Shown in pieces: positions 6,236 through 8,151 of a DNA stretch of 8,151 nucleotides. The position numbers were made by a program, and so were the translations under genes. Location: positions 1 to 8,151 of the forward strand of contig JAJDES010000328.1 in NCBI GenBank assembly GCA_029259675.1, written 5' to 3'. Origin of the DNA: Planctomycetota bacterium. GTDB taxonomy: Bacteria > Planctomycetota > UBA1135 > GCA-002686595. The notes under the pieces were generated by a model, which saw only the letters and a program-made list of their open reading frames with translations, did no database searches and was not told where the DNA came from. Position 1 is the stretch's first letter. Each line of letters starts with the position of its first letter.

Positions 6236-8128
6236 TTACTGATTATCCGCGCTCCAAACCTCACAGCGATTCCGGCCGCTGTGCTTGGCCGAATAGACGG
6301 CCGAATCAGCACGCCTGAGCAACTCACCCACATCAGCGACATCCGGTGTCCTGGTTGCGACTCCAATGCTTGTCGTGAGGCTGAGCTTGTGCTCCTTGAG
6401 AAGATCACTCTCCTCGACGGCCTTACGGATCCGTTCGGCGCATTGAATGGCCTTAGCGGAGTCGCTGTCGCGACAAATCACCACGAACTCCTCCCCGCCG
6501 AAACGACAAGCGACTTCGCCGCGCCTGGAACTTGACTGCAGAACCTCGGCGAAACTTTTCAGCACTTCGTCGCCCATTTCGTGCCCGAGCGTGTCATTGA
6601 CTGTCTTGAAATTATCAATGTCCAAGACGAGCAGGGACAGGTCCGTTCCCTGGCGACTGCAACTGGCCCACTCTTCCGACATGCGGCGCACGGCATAGCG
6701 GCGATTGGGCAGCTCCGTCAAACTGTCGGTGACTGTCGTATCGCGCAGTTTGCGAGCCAACAGGTTCAAACGACCGAGCTGCTCGCGCAACAAGCGATGG
6801 TCAAGCACGATTTGACGCCTCAAATCGAGCACTCGCTGCGCCGCGCGAATGCGGGCCAGCAGCACGCGCGGGCGAGTCGGCTTGGTTTCAAAGTCATCCA
6901 CTCCCGCGTCGAAGGCTTCGATCATGTGCTCTTCTTCCTCGCGGCCAGTCAGCAAGAGAAAGAAAATGTGCTTGCCGGCTTCATAGCGACGCAGGGCCCG
7001 ACAAAGATCGAGACCGTCCATTTCCGGCATCACCCAGTCGGCCACGACAACGTGCGGCGAGTGTTGCAATACGGCTTGAAGTGCGTCGCGGCCATTGGTG
7101 GCGGTGTACACCTCGTGCCCGCCCAATTCCAATTGACGCTGGAGCATCCGGACCGACATGGCGTCGTCGTCGACGGCCAAAATCCGCAGGCGTTGGCCCT
7201 GTACAAACTGGGGATGCGTAATGTCCTCTAGGCTTCCCGGCTCAGGCTCCTGCTCTTCAATGTTGTCGAGCAAGGACAGGATCGAGGTGGGCTGAGTCGG
7301 GATGCGCAATTCATCGCCCCACTCCCACCAACGTCGAATCAATGTGTCCCCGAGGGCCGTAAACTCTTCGGTTTCAATGTTCAGTCCGGTGCGCAAATCC
7401 AACAGATCTCGCCAGCGTTGGGCGCGGTTGTCCGATTCGAAGACGCACAGATGGGCCATGCGCTCCGCTGAGTCGATTAGGGAAGAAAGTCCGCCCTCTT
7501 GTCCGCTATCCACGCAGAAGCTGCGGAAGGTGTCGTTGAATTCGCGCGGGAAGCTCAGATCCTCAAAGAGCGCCTGGGACAGTTGAACGTGGTCAATACC
7601 AAATTCGACTTGCTCCCTGCGCAGCAGCGCACTGGCTTCCCCCTGGAATCCCTCCTTGATCATTTCCGAATAGCGTGCGGGATAGGTCCCGGCGAGGACC
7701 AGCGCACCAAAGCGAAACAAGAATGCGCACACGAAGACTTCTTCGGGGTTGCCGACCTTCAATTCGCGACTCAGGGAAAACGCCGCAACTCCCCGCGCGA
7801 GGGACAATGACCAAAAATTGTCGTAATCGAAGCCTTCGCAGATTCCCGAGCGGTTTGAAGCAGCCAGTGAGAAGCCCATTGCGGCGCTGCGCACAACTCG
7901 GTCGCGCACCTCTTCCAGGGCGTCGGGCAGGCATTCAAGCAGCGGTTCGTGTTCCTTTTCGCGCTGCCAATTGATCAGCTTGAGAATGAGGTTTTGAAGC
8001 CCCGGTTCTTCATCCAAGACGCGGTACAGATCATCCGTATCCAACTTGCTGAGCTCAATCCCACCGGAAGAGAGGCCCTGCAGCCTCCCCAGCTCTTTGA
8101 TTGTCTTGTACCGTTCGCGGAAACTCAT
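6236..8128 (-). CDS. HDOD-like-REC-GGDEF response regulator, probable diguanylate cyclase (copy B)
   Basis: Cytoplasmic paralogue of copy A, 630 aa. Residues about 5-285 are a divergent HDOD-like region; it keeps FDYDNFWSLSLARGVAA (100-116), nearly identical to FDYDEYWSDSLARGVAA in copy A, but the N-terminal LPxxxxV and the SVxxAxxxLG segments are eroded. The receiver (about 314-432) is complete: D320/D321, phospho-acceptor D364 (ADWVMPEMDG), T394, K416 (TKPT). A helical linker (433-465) leads to the GGDEF domain (about 466-626): TDSLTELPNRR, DID (503-505), GGEEF (544-548), so c-di-GMP synthesis is likely. At the inhibitory-site position it reads R535-R-G-E538, with Glu replacing the usual Asp, so product feedback may be weaker. 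The start at 8128 aligns with the N-terminus of copy A but has no clear Shine-Dalgarno. Only 23 bp of upstream sequence is visible, so its promoter and any upstream partner, such as a histidine kinase, lie outside the window. Confidence 0.92.
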   Translation of the reverse strand: MSFRERYKTIKELGRLQGLSSGGIELSKLDTDDLYRVLDEEPGLQNLILKLINWQREKEHEPLLECLPDALEEVRDRVVRSAAMGFSLAASNRSGICEGFDYDNFWSLSLARGVAAFSLSRELKVGNPEEVFVCAFLFRFGALVLAGTYPARYSEMIKEGFQGEASALLRREQVEFGIDHVQLSQALFEDLSFPREFNDTFRSFCVDSGQEGGLSSLIDSAERMAHLCVFESDNRAQRWRDLLDLRTGLNIETEEFTALGDTLIRRWWEWGDELRIPTQPTSILSLLDNIEEQEPEPGSLEDITHPQFVQGQRLRILAVDDDAMSVRMLQRQLELGGHEVYTATNGRDALQAVLQHSPHVVVADWVMPEMDGLDLCRALRRYEAGKHIFFLLLTGREEEEHMIEAFDAGVDDFETKPTRPRVLLARIRAAQRVLDLRRQIVLDHRLLREQLGRLNLLARKLRDTTVTDSLTELPNRRYAVRRMSEEWASCSRQGTDLSLLVLDIDNFKTVNDTLGHEMGDEVLKSFAEVLQSSSRRGEVACRFGGEEFVVICRDSDSAKAIQCAERIRKAVEESDLLKEHKLSLTTSIGVATRTPDVADVGELLRRADSAVYSAKHSGRNRCEVWSADNQ

Positions 8129-8151
8129 GTGAGATTGTCGACTTCGAGCGC

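Noticed and set aside
6581..7231. Open + strand frame of 216 codons opposite copy B, resembling the antisense frames under copy A
   Set aside because: The resemblance (for example RHHP and RQ-rich stretches) is the reverse-strand echo of the shared REC-GGDEF sequence and not evidence of a conserved antisense gene.

Overview
The window looks like a GC-rich chromosome segment from a Gram-negative bacterium. The evidence is a lipobox-type outer-surface lipoprotein, a UMF1/Atg22-type permease and multidomain c-di-GMP signalling proteins. A proteobacterial or myxobacterial-type environmental organism would fit, but nothing here fixes the taxonomy. I see no rRNA, tRNA, CRISPR array, insertion sequence or phage gene.

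There are five genes. On the + strand, 1-2010 encodes a secreted lipoprotein with a beta-rich N-terminal half and a C-terminal PHP-type (DUF3604-like) metal-dependent phosphoesterase domain. It converges on 2041-3426 (- strand), a 12-helix-type major facilitator permease of the UMF1/Atg22 family. The two stops are only 30 bp apart, and an 8-bp inverted repeat brackets the junction. A non-coding gap of about 216 bp (3427-3642) follows, with a small operator-like palindrome.

The rest, 3643-8128, is a signalling cluster read entirely on the - strand. In transcription order it holds an HDOD-REC-GGDEF protein (630 aa, 8128-6236), a stand-alone HPt phosphotransfer protein (121 aa, 6068-5703) and a second HDOD-REC-GGDEF protein (658 aa, 5619-3643). 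The two large proteins are diverged paralogues, co-linear without net indels from the receiver domain to the GGEEF motif but different in the HDOD half. Both keep a complete receiver phosphorylation pocket and a canonical GGEEF catalytic loop, so both are probably response-regulator diguanylate cyclases. Only the 658-aa copy keeps an RxxD inhibitory site; the other has RxxE.

A reasonable working model is a phosphorelay in which the HPt passes phosphate from a hybrid histidine kinase outside the window to one or both receivers, changing c-di-GMP output. The HDOD domains would add a further regulatory or protein-docking input. No histidine kinase, phosphodiesterase (EAL/HD-GYP) or c-di-GMP effector (PilZ) is visible here. 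The lipoprotein and the permease show no obvious functional link to the cluster.
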